DNA from: Pseudeuparius sepicola
Taxonomy: Eukaryota; Arthropoda; Insecta; Coleoptera; Anthribidae
Direction: 5' to 3'
NCBI GenBank assembly: GCA_963920635.1
Contig: OY987308.1
Span: 5,646,225-5,710,224 of the forward strand
Length of the DNA stretch: 64,000 nt
The notes below the pieces were generated by a model that did not search any database, had not been told where the DNA came from, and worked only from the letters and a program-made list of their open reading frames with translations. Made by a program: the position numbers and the translations under genes. Shown here in pieces: positions 1-11,500 of this stretch (within the stretch, counting starts at the first letter, position 1; the number at the start of each line of letters is the position of its first letter).

Positions 1-900
1 AACTTTATGGTTTCAGTACTTCTAAGTAGTTTTTGAAGTATCTGGAACGGAATTGTTACTATGCAAAATTACGTTAAAGTCACGTTAACTCTAAAGTTAT
101 ATTCAATGGTCACAATTACTTTGTTGTGTTACTTGTTTATCACTTTAAAATTTTTATTACTTTATGGTAACGGTGAAAGTAACTTCTACATCTTAGTGAC
201 TTTAGAAATACCTCCAAAGTTACGGAACTATATAGTCATATTTAAAGTGAAATTAACTTTCCCGCTACTCGAGAAAACTACTGTATGGTAAGTTTTACTT
301 CTCACTCCATTTTAAAATTACTAGAAAGTTCCAATTACTACAAAAAATACTTTAAAGTAACTGTCACTTCCATAGGGACCAAAATGGAAACTACATTTAG
401 TTCCTTACAATCGTTTGAAGGATTGGGTCGTTTTTGCGAAGTGATGAAAATGTCAGCCATTAGAAAGAAGAAAAATTATAGACACACATTCACATTTTAT
501 AGAAAATTAAAGCAGCAGTTGGATGAAACGAATCGAAACATGAGCACTTGTCTTCAATACAAAATTACAAAATGCTTCTCTTGAGTGGCTACAATTTTAA
601 ATATCAACATTTCGAATTATAGCACGAAACACACCTGCTGAAAACAACACTCACATATAAAAATTATAGGTTAAAGTTGCAAATGGAACCTAGTAGTAGC
701 ATTCGGAACTTAAACGAGGCTTCTGGAACTTTGAAGTTCTCTTGTAGTAATTGGGACTTTAGAGTTTAAAATATCTAAAACTAATTTTCGTCTTAAAGGT
801 AGGAATTACCTTAAAGTGAAAAAAGTCTAGTTGCCGTTACTACCAGTTAAGTGGCAAAGCCTTCAAACACCCATTTTAAGGTAAATAATACTTAGAAGTA
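1..900. repeat. AT-rich stretch with degenerate TTAAAGT/AAGTTAC motifs
   Basis: No gene was recognised. Short motifs of the type TTAAAGTNAC, AAGTTACGG and ACTTTAAAGT recur on both strands at irregular spacing, suggesting an old, decayed simple repeat or minisatellite. Two short open frames (61-291 and 285-584) have the lysine/phenylalanine/leucine-rich composition expected of AT-rich noncoding DNA and no recognisable domain. Confidence 0.3.
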
Positions 901-1319
901 ATTATTGAAAATTACGCCATATTTTCTTATAAAATGATAGACGCCATTAATATCAAATGTCAATTTCCTTTGGTACTGAAATAGTTATTTCTTCAAAAAT
1001 GAGAAAATTGAACAAAAATGAACTCGTATAACTTAGAGAAATTCGTAATTTATCCTCCCGATAAAAAAGTGTTAAAACATGCATTTTGAGAGGGCGCGTT
1101 GTTACTTTTCAATCTATCAACGTCATATTTGACAGAAAATTTTCAATCGTTTTAGTTTCTTGAATCTAGCAACGAGAAATAAATCAGCTAATTAATACCT
1201 TTCTTATACCTACCATTATTCATAGATATAAGTTAAAAATAAATATTAGGTACTTCCATTTTCCACGGTTATTGAAAAATGACGGAAGATGCTGGGCTAG
1301 AATACTTTTTAATTATTTA

Positions 1320-1620
1320 GACAAAGACAAAGCGAGGACGCGAATGTAAAGAAGCAAACAAATCCAACGAAGTAGCGGTGACCACGCTGCTACGTCTCCA
1401 CCACGTTGCCGAAACGTAAGCGCGTCGTAGCGGTGTAAGTTGCTAGGTGGTCGCCGTTACGTATCTATCACCCTCAAAATGTTCCCCATTTTGGTCGCAG
1501 GGACGTAATAGGAACGTAGTAATTACGTTCCTATCAGTAGTAATCACAACTTTAAAGTTGCAAACAAAAGTCGCCGGAACGTAACGGCGACTAAAAATGC
1601 TTCTTGGGAGGTGCTCCGTC
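1320..1620. other. GC-richer patch with several short hairpins
   Basis: Compared with its surroundings this patch is rich in CG dinucleotides. It contains several perfect or near-perfect short inverted repeats: GTAGCGGTG facing CACGCTGCTAC near 1372-1393, AGGAACGTA facing TACGTTCCT near 1510-1532, and AGTCGCCG facing CGGCGACT near 1569-1592. No open frame of interest accompanies them. It could be the remnant of a transposon terminus or a structured noncoding segment; the sequence alone does not decide. Confidence 0.3.
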
Positions 1621-1767
1621 CTGCTGAAAATAAATATTATTTAAGTGGCCCAACTGAATGTTGTCTAGCAATTATTCTGCTATAACTTCTTGCAAAATAT
1701 TCATGTAGCGTTCAGCTGAAAGATTCTTTCATAAATTCGAAAAGCTATTTGTCGCCCCAAATATATT

Positions 1768-1914
1768 AGGTTTGTTTCAGCAGAACTTCAAATCGTTTGA
1801 AATCAGTTTGAAACTGCCAGTAGAATGCGCAGTTTCGTTTTTGGAATGTCAATATGAAACTGCACATGCTCCTGATAGTTTCAAACTGGTTTGAAATTCT
1901 GCCGAAACAGACCT
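1768..1914. mobile_element. 147-bp MITE with ~50-bp terminal inverted repeats
   Basis: The left end AGGTTTGTTTCAGCAGAA is matched in inverted orientation by the right end, which reads AGGTCTGTTTCGGCAGAA on the minus strand. Pairing continues inward through TTTGAAA and AGTTTGAAACT for about 50 bp. ATT lies immediately outside both ends, compatible with a 3-bp target duplication. The element has no coding capacity. The superfamily is not certain; a 3-bp duplication would fit PIF/Harbinger. Confidence 0.6.
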
Positions 1915-2997
1915 ATTATGGTGGATTCCATTATACAATGTCTCCTGTATAATTATTATTGTGTATAATTATTGTCTCAAAACATTTTAAAAATATTTCG
2001 TGTCATACATGGTATTTGCAATGGAAAGTGCTTTCAAAATCTGCAAAAAAAAATCCAGGTCCGTATTTAAAAAAATAAATCTAAAAACGCTATCTTAAAG
2101 CCCGTTAAAAAGTGCCATAAGAAAGTGTTTTTCTTTTTTTTTTTCAATCTGTGATAACTTCAGAAAAAAATAAAATCGAAAAAGCAAAATTTTACTTTTT
2201 TCAAAATAACTCAAAAATGAAAAAGATATCAGAAATCTCTTTGTACCATTTTATTGAACTTAAAATTGCGCATCTTTTTCCCCATTTAACCGTTGTTCTA
2301 TCTGTCACCGTTTGCAAGATCCCCATGCTGTTCTTTCTTATCCGGGACACATTGTATAATGCGGTAGCGTTGTAAGTAAAACAACATTCGAGAAGCGTGG
2401 TTCTATATTGAGGTATTGACAAAGTTGAATCGTGCCTACTGATATTTAGTTCCAGTGGCGCGGAACCACAAATTATTGTCAGGGGGGCTGGTTGACAATG
2501 TTATTATTATTTTTGTGTAGGAATAGTCTTCGGCTTTTTGAGAGAACAAGGTAATTACTTAGCTTTTCAATATCAATCGGTTTGGAGTGATAAATACAGC
2601 GCACGTACTTATATCTACAGGGTCGTAGATAGACTTTGTTGATGGGAAAAATAAGTCCATTGTTTATTGTCAAAGATTGCGCCGCAGGCGGAAATTTTCA
2701 AATTTTTAAGGTGCAACATTTTAAATGAACTAAAAAAAATTAAGTAACCTAATATTAGCAAAAAATATTATGCAAGTCAACTGATTGTATTTTTTTCTTT
2801 TTTAACTAGGAACCCTAATAATAATTTAACTATGCAGTAAATGTAAGAGATGGCGTACTATTTTTTTCTTTTACATAAAAGCCCGAGAGAGAATTCCTTG
2901 AGTAATGTGCAAGTAAAAATTTAAGTTAGTGCCTATAAATTTATTGTCACATCCTATAAATTAACATGTCCCCTAAAAGGGTCAAATGTAGAATATA
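1915..2997. other. No recognisable feature
   Basis: AT-rich sequence with homopolymer A/T runs. The short open frames (for example 2151-2375) have no domain signature. Nothing further could be supported. Confidence 0.4.
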
Positions 2998-3134
2998 CAC
3001 TCACCGGCACGAAAAACGGAGCACTTACAATTTTTATTTAAAAAATGCGAAATTTTAATACTTTGCGATGGTTTATTATTATAATAAGTTAAACGCAAAC
3101 AACAACATGTTTTAGGTAATTTCTAATAACAATT
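2998..3134. repeat. Left terminal inverted repeat of the Tc1-like element
   Basis: A 137-bp inverted repeat matching 4426-4562 on the opposite strand. It contains the outermost CACTCACCGGCACG and an internal TTATTATTATAATAAG block also present in the other arm. Confidence 0.9.
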
Positions 3135-3274
3135 GGGCGCTTTTTTTTTAAATAAAAACTTTTGTTACAATTTAAAAAATTAGAACGATAAACCCACATT
3201 GGTGTTGTGGCAAAATGTCCTTAAATGAATCAAAACTTAAACGATTTTTGAGCAAAAACTAATGAGGAGCATTT

Positions 3275-4259
3275 TTAATAACGGGTATTACCCCCGCGAG
3301 CTCGAATGATTGCATGCATTCTCCGAGGCATGCCTAAAATCAAATGGCGAATGTCCTCTTGAGGAATAAGGTCCCATTCCTCTAAAAGAGCTTGTTTCAA
3401 CTGATTTATGGTTAAAGGAGCAGGAACACGACTTCGCATTCTTCGCCCAAGCATGTCCCAAACATGTTCAATCGGGTTCGCATCTGGACTTAACGCTGGC
3501 CACTCCAAAACAGGAATGTTTACATCATTTAAATACTGTTGAGTGATTCTTGCGGTATGAGGTCTGGCATTATCATGCATCAGAAGAAAGTTATTTCCAA
3601 TAAAATCAACATACGGGACAACAAAATCTTGGAGCCTCTTGGAACGATGTACAACTCAGTGTGTGCCTCCAGAGAAATTCCAGCCCACACCATTACTGAA
3701 CCTCCTTGGTATCCTACTCTAGGACTGAAGGTACATTCTGCAAAACGCTCTTGTGGTCTTCGCCATACTCTCTCGCGACCATCTGGAGATCGCAGGCTAA
3801 ACCTGGACTCATCAGTAAATAAAATTCGCCCCCAATCATTTTCACCCCAGTGCTCATGATTTCTGGCAAACCGAAGTCGCGCAACACGATGACGCCTAAG
3901 AAGCTCTGGACCTGTTGCAGGTCTACGACTGGTAAGATTGGCTTCTCCAAGTCTTCGTCTAACTGTACGTTCGCTTACATTGGTATTCCGAACATGATGA
4001 AGTCCATTTCTGATTTCTACAGCTGTAGCACGACGATCTCGTAGACTTTGCAAGAGGATGAAGCGATCATCATGAGCGTTAGTTTTTCGTTGGGGACCAG
4101 TTCCAGGTCATCTGGTGTAAGCTCTAGTTTCCAAAAAACCTGTATAAATACGGTGCACAGTGCTATTGGATACGGCATATTGTTGGGCAACATATCGCTC
4201 AGTTCTTCCATCTTGAAGCAACGCAAAATAGCAGCCGCTGTTTCAGGATTAACAGCCAT
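3275..4259 (-). pseudogene. Tc1-like transposase (DD34E), frameshifted
   Basis: Cut-and-paste transposase that would bind the flanking inverted repeats and move the element. Reading starts at ATG 4259 (MAVNPETAAAILRCF). A small frameshift near 4205 moves into a second frame with the helix-turn-helix region (YAVSNSTVHRIY, then VSERTVRRRL), interrupted by one TGA where Arg is expected near 4110. The first catalytic Asp lies in ILFTDESRF and the conserved VMVWAGIS follows. A second frameshift near 3630 leads to HDNARPHTA (second Asp) and WPALSPDANPIEHVWD (catalytic Glu about 34 residues later). The frame ends at 3275. The length of about 325 residues is normal for the family. Two frameshifts plus one stop mean this copy cannot make active enzyme. 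Confidence 0.92.
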
Positions 4260-4425
4260 ATTTTTACCTTAAATAAACGCAGTACAGCTTTGAACTGTTT
4301 CACTTCTTTAAACTCAAAACAATAAAAACAAAAGAAAAGTCATGGCCAACTAAGACTTGTGTACTTTTTAATTTTTGGAAATTTTTATTCAAGACAGTCT
4401 AGTCTTGCTTTTCAAATAAACGTTT

Positions 4426-4562
4426 AATTGTTGTTAGATATTACTTAAAACATGTTGTTGTTTGCTTTTAACTTATTATAATAATAAACCATTCCAAAGT
4501 ATTAAAATTTTACATTTTTTAAATAAAAATTATAAGTGCTCCGTTTTTCGTGCCGGTGAGTG
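4426..4562. repeat. Right terminal inverted repeat of the Tc1-like element
   Basis: Reverse-complement partner of 2998-3134, differing at only a handful of positions, followed directly by a TA duplication. Confidence 0.9.
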
Positions 4563-4581
4563 TAGATAGGTATCTACCTAA

Positions 4582-5437
4582 AGAAATTTATTTCCCAGAG
4601 GGCCCCCCTACTGAGATACAGGGTGTTGAAGTTTTTTTTTAATTAAATTATGGCAATATCTCCCAAAATAATCAAGCTGCTGAACTGAAACCGTTTGCGT
4701 TTAAATTGGTAAAACGTTCCTCAAAACACCCGTTAACTTCAACATTCGAAACATAAAATTTTTACCTACCGCTTTCAAACGTTACACGCCGACTGTACCA
4801 TTTAAACTTAGAAAAAATCCCTATGAATAATGTACCAAAAATTATTCGCCTTCAAAATGGAAAAGATTGAATTTGACAAAATGTTGACACCCTATTTTTT
4901 CAAGAAAACCTTGGTGTTTCTTCATTTTGAATGTACAGTTGATCTGTAACATTTGAAAGTGGTAAGAGAAAGTTTTATGTTTTCAATGTTGAAGCTAACA
5001 GGTGTTTTAGGGCACGTTTCGCCAATTTAAACGCAAATGGTTGATTTTATCGTTATGAAACAAGAGTACCTCTTTATTGCAGAATGAAAAGATGCACTAA
5101 AATGATGGAACTGCAAGACCAAAAAGATAACCTCAAGAAAGTTACGAGCTATAACACGATCCAAAAATAGTACAAGTGGCGCCCTCTGTGAGATACGTAA
5201 AAATTGATGCCTTCAGCTTATTCTCCATCGCCTAAAACGCAGCAGTGCCAAATTTCAGTTCAGCAGCTTGATTATTTTGGGAGATATTGCCATAATTTAA
5301 TTTCAAAAAAAGAACTTCAACACCCTGTATCTCCGTAGGGGAGCCCTCTGGGAAATTTTTTTATAGGAACTTGTAATGTTATTTTAACGTCTCCTGTATA
5401 AATCCGGGAGATTGCCCACATATTCTGGGACACCCTG
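4582..5437. mobile_element. Fold-back/MITE-like element, family F1 (copy a)
   Basis: Long inverted repeats face each other. AGATACAGGGTGTTGAAG near 4615 pairs with CTTCAACACCCTGTATCT near 5316. TATCTCCCAAAATAATCAAG near 4655 pairs with its complement near 5262, and blocks around 4690-4790 pair with 4930-5045. The right end is GGACACCCTG followed by TA. Another copy lies at 25004-26109, and the same right-end sequence closes the DD41D transposon at 51355-51715, so this is probably a non-autonomous derivative of that element. It has no coding capacity. The left end is uncertain because of the neighbouring Tc1-like insertion. Confidence 0.7.
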
Positions 5438-5780
5438 TATAGATGCGAAACGTATCTTAAATCGTACACAATTGTTTTGTAATGTCTGGATCCTACTTTT
5501 CATCTGTGAACCCAAACATGGATAGTAAACAATGCAACAGTAGTTCAGGACGGATTTGAGTTTGAAAATCAGGCGCCTGGAAAATTCACTGCGCGCGTGT
5601 TGAATATTTCCTCAAGATTTTTGGGGGTCAACCCCTTGGAAAACTCAAATTTGTCAATTTCGCAAAAAAAAACATACGGGGTTTGTAATAAAGGGTTTCG
5701 CAATAAGAACGCTCGATCTTTAAAGTGTAATAAAAAAAAGTATAAATGAAATTGACATAATGTAATATTTAATATTTTCT

Positions 5781-6014
5781 ATGCAGTTCGAGGGGTCTGT
5801 TATATCTGGATTTTTTCTCTGGGGTTTCCTTAAATCTCACGTCTATGCCGATAAATCACGGACGGTTGACGACCTTAAAGCCAACATCAGGTGCGAAATT
5901 GCTGCGATTGAGCCACATCTGTGCAATCAGGTCATCGAAAATTGGATTCGCAAAATTCGACTCACCAGGCAAAGCCGCGGTGGGCATTTAAGTGACATAA
6001 TTTTCAGTGAAGTG
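5781..6014 (+). pseudogene. C-terminal fragment of a DD41D mariner-like transposase
   Basis: The translation contains FFLWGFLKSHVYADK, a helical segment with DDLKANIRCEIAAIEP, and the terminal SRGGHLSDIIF. This order (FFLWG..K..VY, DDLK..IR, GGHL.DIIF) is typical of the last ~75 residues of the DD41D branch of insect Tc1/mariner transposases. The N-terminal DNA-binding region and the first two catalytic Asp residues are absent. Where Asp normally precedes FFLWG there is Gly. The fragment begins about 80 bp from the element's left inverted repeat, so the element is internally deleted. Confidence 0.75.
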
Positions 6015-7526
6015 AAGTGAAGTTGGCCCAACCATTCAAAATATCAAATTTATGAATTTATAGCATGTCAAAGCAGAGGTTTTTGAAAATGTGCTATTTT
6101 TTTGTTTCTTTACAGATTTTAGAGAATGTTTCAAAACATTTTTAGATATATTTAGTGTTCAGTTGGTTGTTTTGTATAATAACTTGATTGTAACAAAATA
6201 CACGACGAAAACAGCTAGATACCTATTTTACCTAGTCTGTTTCTACAAGTTTAGTAGGCAGCTCTGAAATAAATCACAATATTTGACGTTTCAATAAGTT
6301 TAAACAAGGCGTTATTGACATTTCACAATATATATGTGCATTCATTGTTGTTGACAAATAAAAATGTCTCGTGCTAAGGCTGTGTCTGAAGAAATAAGGA
6401 ATGTTATAATTCACTTGCATTCTAAAGGCAAATCTGCTGCGCAAATCACAGACATTGTTAATTTATCCCGATATACAGTGCGAAATATTATTAAACTTTA
6501 CAAAACTACTGGATCCGTTGCTCAGAAGTAGATAAATAGAAGCCGGCCACATTATTCTGTTACAAATTTAAGGGCTCTGAGAAGGACTATTGTGCAAAAT
6601 CGTTTGGCTAATTCTGGAGAACTGAGAGTTTTATGGAATCAGGCAACAGATAAGTGTTTTTCAAGGGCAACTTCTCACAGAGCTGCCCGAAAACTAGAGT
6701 TTAAAACTTACAAAGGTAAGCCCAAGCTGTTTACTGACACATCAATGGAACTCCATTATATGGAGTGATGAGGCTAGATTTGAAGTTTGTTTTGGTGATA
6801 GTCGAAGCAGAGTCATTTATTATATAGAACTAAAGGAGAAGTGTATCACACGGACTGCCTTAATAAGAAAGTTAAGTTTCCGTCCTCCGTGATGATTTGG
6901 GGATCCATGTCAGCTAGAGAGGTCGGAAAATTACACTTTGTAAATGGCATCATGAACGCTGATAAATACCTACATTAACGTCCTTCAAAATAATTTGAAC
7001 CTAAAAATTGAAGAACTGCGTTTGCAAAATATTCAATGTATCTTCCAACAGGATGGCGCCTCCTGTCATACGGCTAAAAAAGTGAAAGATTGTATGTTAG
7101 AAAACAATATTTCGTTTTTCAAATGAATGCCGATTGAAATATTATGACATATAATGAAGAAGAAGTGATCACAACCCACAAGAACCGTGTTCCAGGGTTG
7201 CATGCCCGTCTCCAAGAAATTTGAAATAGTTTCACTCCAGATGATTGCCAAACATTAGAGACGTATCGAGGCACTAATAAGTCGAAAAGGCGATGTAACG
7301 CAGTGGTAATTTTCTATTTAATTTTTGTCGATTTTCTGTTTATTGACAATATTAGGAATTTCTTTAAAAAAAATTCTTTCGTTAGTTAAAATATATTTTA
7401 ATTATATTCCAAAAGTGAATAAACGTTTCCTATATAATTAGAAAAAAGGGTTGATTTTAATTAATTTTCTGAACCCGATAAATTTCTTCAAAAAACATAT
7501 TTTTATTAGTTTGGGCCAACTTCACT
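6013..7526 (+). mobile_element. Tc1/mariner-like element inserted in the DD41D relic
   Basis: The ends read GAAGTTGGCCCAA (near 6018) and TTGGGCCAACTTC (near 7512-7523), an inverted pair. The element encodes a broken transposase starting at ATG 6364. The right half was later duplicated together with flanking outer-element sequence. A TA duplication is not evident at the ends as read here. Confidence 0.6.
6364..7389 (+). pseudogene. Tc1-like transposase, multiply broken
   Basis: The N-terminus after ATG 6364 gives MSRAKAVSEEIRNVIIHLH and an HTH of the form GKSAAQITDIVNLSRYTVRN. An in-frame TAG follows near 6528. Later recognisable blocks are WSDEARFEV (first catalytic Asp, about 6763), VKFPSSVMIWGSMS (about 6870) and IFQQDGASCHTAKKV (second catalytic Asp, about 7040). 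The expected WPGNSPDLNPIE block is truncated to MPIE and the C-terminus (SFTPDDCQTLE) follows. Several stops and shifts separate these blocks and the third catalytic region is deleted, so the gene is dead. Confidence 0.85.
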
Positions 7527-8155
7527 GAGACAGGGCTCCTAAGTAGGTATGCTTTAAAATAAATATTTCATTATGCCAGTTTCATTTATACCTACTTTTT
7601 TTATTACACTTTTAAAGAGTGAAAGATTGTATGTTAGAAAACAATATTTCGTTTTTGAAATGAATGCCGATTGAAATATTATGGCATATAATGAAGAAGA
7701 AGTGATCACAACCCACAAGAACCGTGTTCCAGGGTTGCATGCCCGTCTCCAAGAAATTTGGAATAGTTTCACTCCAGATGATTGCCAAACATTAGAGTCG
7801 TATCGAGGCACTAATAAGTCGAAAAGGCGATGTAACGCAGTGGTAATTTTCTATTTAATTTTTGTCGATTTTCTGTTTATTGACAATATTAGGAATTTCT
7901 TTAAAAAAAATTCTTTCGTTAGTTAAAATATATTTTAATTATATGCCAAAAGTGAATAAACGTTTCCTATATAATTAGAAAAAAGGGTTGATTTTAATTA
8001 ATTTTCTGAACCCGATAAATTTCTTCAAAAAACATATTTTTATTAGTTTGGGCCAACTTCACTGAGACAGGGCTCGTAAGTATGCTTTAAAATAAATATT
8101 TCATTATGCCAGTTTCATTTATATATTTTTTTAATACACTTTAAAGATCGAGCGT
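7082..8155. repeat. 537-bp tandem duplication (two copies)
   Basis: 7082-7618 and 7619-8155 are near-identical direct copies, both starting GTGAAAGATTGTATGTTAG and both carrying the transposase C-terminus, the inner element's right end and the outer element's right end. The second copy retains an open frame (7681-7926) that is interrupted in the first. The two differ by scattered substitutions and a few short indels near their 3' ends, so the duplication is fairly recent. Confidence 0.88.
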
Positions 8156-8185
8156 TCTTATTGGGGAACCCATTACAAGTACCCT

Positions 8186-11178
8186 GAAAACAGCTATTTT
8201 ACAAAGGTGTACCTCGATTTTCTAAGCCCCAATATACAATATACATAAATGTACAAAATTTCCTTAAAATCTGTTTGTATAACAGAAAATAATTATAGTA
8301 TAGGAGGCTTCTCAAAAGGCCACCAGTGCTTTTAATTTACCACCCACACAGTTGATTAATGAAACGATAGGATGAAACATCCTACCTAAATAAAGAAAGT
8401 CCGTTTATTTTCCCCATTATTTTTTTTATAAAATTTATACAAACATTCGAAACTGGGCGCGCGCTCGCGCGGTACTTCTTCACAAAACATGACAAACGCT
8501 GAAAATAACAAAAAAAACTTTCTTCTTCCTCTGTAATTTAGGTGCTGGGCTTCAGCCCTTAGCAACAGAAAGATAATCTTTGATAATAATTATTGTTAAA
8601 AAATTATCAATGTCAGCCTTAAAATACCTTTGTTCCAAAATAGTCCTGATCTAGTTCTAGCGAATCAGAATGCAGAAAAGTAGATCGCCAAGAAATGGTT
8701 CAGAACCGCTGTTGGAACGAACCCAATGTGAACCAAGAATGATATACTAGGGGTGTGGTCCGAAATTAATCAACGGGTAACTAGAGTAAAGTTATCGACT
8801 CGGTTAACATTAGAAATAAGAAAATTTTCTCTAATAATTCTTTACCAACTACTGATAACCAGAGTTACCGGCTTGGTTAACACAACATTAGAAATCAGAA
8901 AACTTCCTTTAATTCTGAGCTAATTTCGCGTGCAATTCTTCAAGTTCCCAAAGTACGAAACACTTTTCAAGTTAAGTATCGGGGATGCTTGGTCTGGACC
9001 AACACTACATCAAGTCGGTCCAGGCTTGGTTATTCTTGGATCACCAAACCAGAATGTTTGTTAATTTCGGACCATACTCTAAAATGTCAGTCAGATTCAA
9101 CCTAACTTTCATATTTTGTTTGAAGTCCCCCGTTCGCTGGTCGCTGGACAGCTGTTTTTCTCCTAACCTATATCGTCGATGGAGCTTCAATCAACGCCTA
9201 TATATTTTGTGCTTTTCCCATTGAGGTAGTACCTCAATTGCTTTTCCCTTTCAGGTGCTCTCAGCAGGAAACTTTAAACAATAAATGCAAATACACAATT
9301 TCTCGTGCGAATATTCTGAAGACCATCGTATCGTCACATGGAAAGAAAGGGGAGTTTACGTGATATCTCTTCCTGGAGACTTGCACAAAGCACTTTATAT
9401 ATTTTTCGTGGAGGAAAATGTTTTTGTTTTTTCAGTTGACCGGTTACATGCCATATACCAATATCAGCATGGACATAGACAATTTCGTTTTCGAACTCGA
9501 CAGGGACGACCTGTTACGAGACAGGGCTCCGTTCCGAACTCTCTGTGATGATCAAGGGGACCAAGCAGGTCGCCCCACTTTGTTTACACTCAGGGTGGTC
9601 CCTTGCCGGCATCGTTGGGAAAACCGATTGTTTGTTGGGCGTGCACACCAATTTGAGCTCTATCGAGCGACATATACACGAACATAATCTCCTCAAGTAT
9701 GTAAATGTGGGGAATGTAGTGGGTTTTTTAATGGGCAGTGCCTATTTATACATCCGACATATGTAATAGTCAGTAAACGTCTTGTGCACTCATTGGTACG
9801 TTGAGTCACGTGACTTATTTGGACATATATTTAACCCCGATTTAACTTCATGTACGTCCGAAGTGTAAGTTGCAATAAGGCGCGCCTGGCCTTCTTTTTG
9901 GGCGATGGGCACTGCAGTATGAAAAAAGAAGGGGGCATTCGCCACATATTGTGGCATTCGAATATCGAAATACAGGAATTATTGTAAATAATGCCCTTCC
10001 CTGAAATTTTAAAAGATTTATGCCTTGTTTATGTACGCCATTTTTGCCCGACAATCAGCGTGACTAAACAACTTTTTAAAGTAAAACTTCTTGAAATTTT
10101 AACAAATAAGCCTGTTTTGGCGATTTTTTTTTAAATGTCATTTTTTACATATAGTGAAAGTCACGGATCATATTTGAGTGGGTCAGGAAGAATAAAAATC
10201 CCAGTTTGAGTTTTTTATTCGCGTTAAATTTGGTTAAGAAGTGAAAACTGAAGCATATAGAACTGTCATGGTTGATTTAGCTGTTGGTGAACACGCATCT
10301 GGCAACTCCTTGACTTGAATTTGGTTGATGAATATATTTTCCTTATAAAATATATGTCGGAGTAACTAGTCTAGCGCTAGGTAAGAAACTAAAACATTCT
10401 TGCATGTGTTGAATAACTTTATTACCGGGTTTACTTACTTTTAGATTTGTGAAAGCAAACGGTTAAATTGCCACCATTTTGTAAATTGCTATTTCCTCAA
10501 TGCAGACCAACGTCTCTGTAATAATAAAAGCCTCTCCAAAAATGTCTCCCAGTTCTTGAATCCACGAAATCGACTGGCGCCCTGAGATTATAAGATCATA
10601 TTTTGTAATATAATGCAATTAATAATATTTTGTCCATAATGTAATGTAAGTGCAAATCTTATAGTTAATTCCAATTGCTATTCGATGCATATCGTTTTCT
10701 AACTAAGGTGTTAGTTATTTTTAGGTATTTTTATCATCCAATAGCAACAATGTTTATGACAAAAAATTGCTAAATATACCATTGAAATGACAAGTAGATG
10801 GAAGGAGTGTAGAGAGAGAAACGGGCAGCCAAACTTGAGTAAGTGAAATAGTAAATAAATCAGCTGATTCCGGCAAAAACCACATAACACAAAAGAGGTG
10901 TTTGTCCTAACTTTATATTTTTGTGTCCTGTGCTTCAAACGAGTTCCGTTGTCAAACGTCATTTAAATTTTCTTTCTGTCCCAAGTCCCAATACGAATAG
11001 GAGTAATTATTATTGTATTATTTATATTTGATTTAAGTTCGTGTCGTGGTGGCAGTTTCGTATAAAACGGTGTTGAGTTTTCTTAGTTAGTGTTTGGTTT
11101 AATATTATATTTTTAGATCGGAGATAAAATTTAATTTAGCTATGTGGCTATATTCTTATTACAAAAAAGAGGGTCAAC
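8186..11178. other. Largely uncharacterised AT-rich DNA
   Basis: Several unrelated short open frames occur (8985-9224, 9285-9548, 9418-9687, 10711-10962) but none shows a domain, intron signals or composition suggesting a gene. A CG-rich GGCGCGCGCTCGCGCGG island lies near 8456. About 10085-10170 (GAAATTTTAACAAATAAGCC and following) matches sequence near 63880-63960 and, inverted, 62650-62720, so it is a fragment of the fold-back family that ends the window. Confidence 0.4.
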
Positions 11179-11500
11179 TCCTGTTGTGTATTTGGATGTA
11201 CCAAACAAAAATCTTTGCTAATAACTTTGCAGTTTTCCAAGAGATAAGGTGATATTAGAGACAAGTGGATTGCAGCAATAAAAAGGAAAAAATTTGTACT
11301 GTCTACAAGTATTTACTTGCATTTGTAGTCAACAATTTATTGAAAGCAATTTCATAGAGAATTTTGGGCGGCGCAAACTTAAAAAGTATGTAATTACTAC
11401 AGTTTTTTATTTTCCAAGTCATGATAGAAACTATCAAGGGGAAAACTGGCAAAATATTGTGCTAATGAACCTAGCTTTTCGTAGTCAAAGATGGAATTAA
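11179..11500 (+). pseudogene. THAP-type zinc-finger domain relic
   Basis: In one frame from 11179 the sequence reads SCCVFGCTKQK, then FSKR, a TAA, and DKWIAAIKRKKF. In a second frame starting near 11294 it reads CICSQQFIESNF followed by GRRKLKK and VFYFPSH. This matches the THAP layout: C-x2-4-C at the start, the conserved Phe and Trp in the middle, then C-x2-(H/Q)-F, F-x..R.LK and a terminal Phe-Pro. THAP domains bind DNA in host factors and in P-element-type transposases. The relic has one stop, one frameshift, and Gln where the second zinc-ligand His is expected. No catalytic region follows. It may derive from a transposon or from a dead gene. Confidence 0.6.

Larger units (their letters stand above)
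2998..4562 (-). mobile_element. Tc1-like DNA transposon (1565 bp), full length, inactive
   Basis: Both ends are visible. The left end begins CACTCACCGGCACGAAAAAC and the right end ends with its exact reverse complement. The terminal inverted repeats run for 137 bp (2998-3134 and 4426-4562) with few mismatches. TA dinucleotides flank both ends (2996-2997 and 4563-4564), the target duplication typical of the IS630/Tc1/mariner superfamily. A single transposase gene lies between the repeats on the minus strand and is broken. The long inverted repeats and high arm identity suggest a relatively recent insertion. Confidence 0.93.
5676..8185 (+). mobile_element. Composite: DD41D-type relic with a Tc1-like element inserted in it
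   Basis: Outer inverted repeats are visible: AATAAGAACGCTCGATCTTT near 5702 and its complement near 8142-8161, continuing through TTTAAAGTGTAAT and ATAATG blocks for roughly 80 bp. Just inside the left repeat is the C-terminal part of a DD41D-family transposase (5781-6014). A second element bounded by GAAGTTGGCCCAA / TTGGGCCAACTTC (about 6013-7526) interrupts it. The right part is then duplicated in tandem (7082-7618 and 7619-8155). Exact target duplications could not be assigned, partly because of this rearrangement. Confidence 0.7.

Noticed and set aside
9285..9766. Overlapping plus-strand frames near 9.3-9.8 kb as a gene
   Set aside because: Three overlapping frames of similar length with no domain, no splice logic and no repeat match. 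Nothing supports one over the others.
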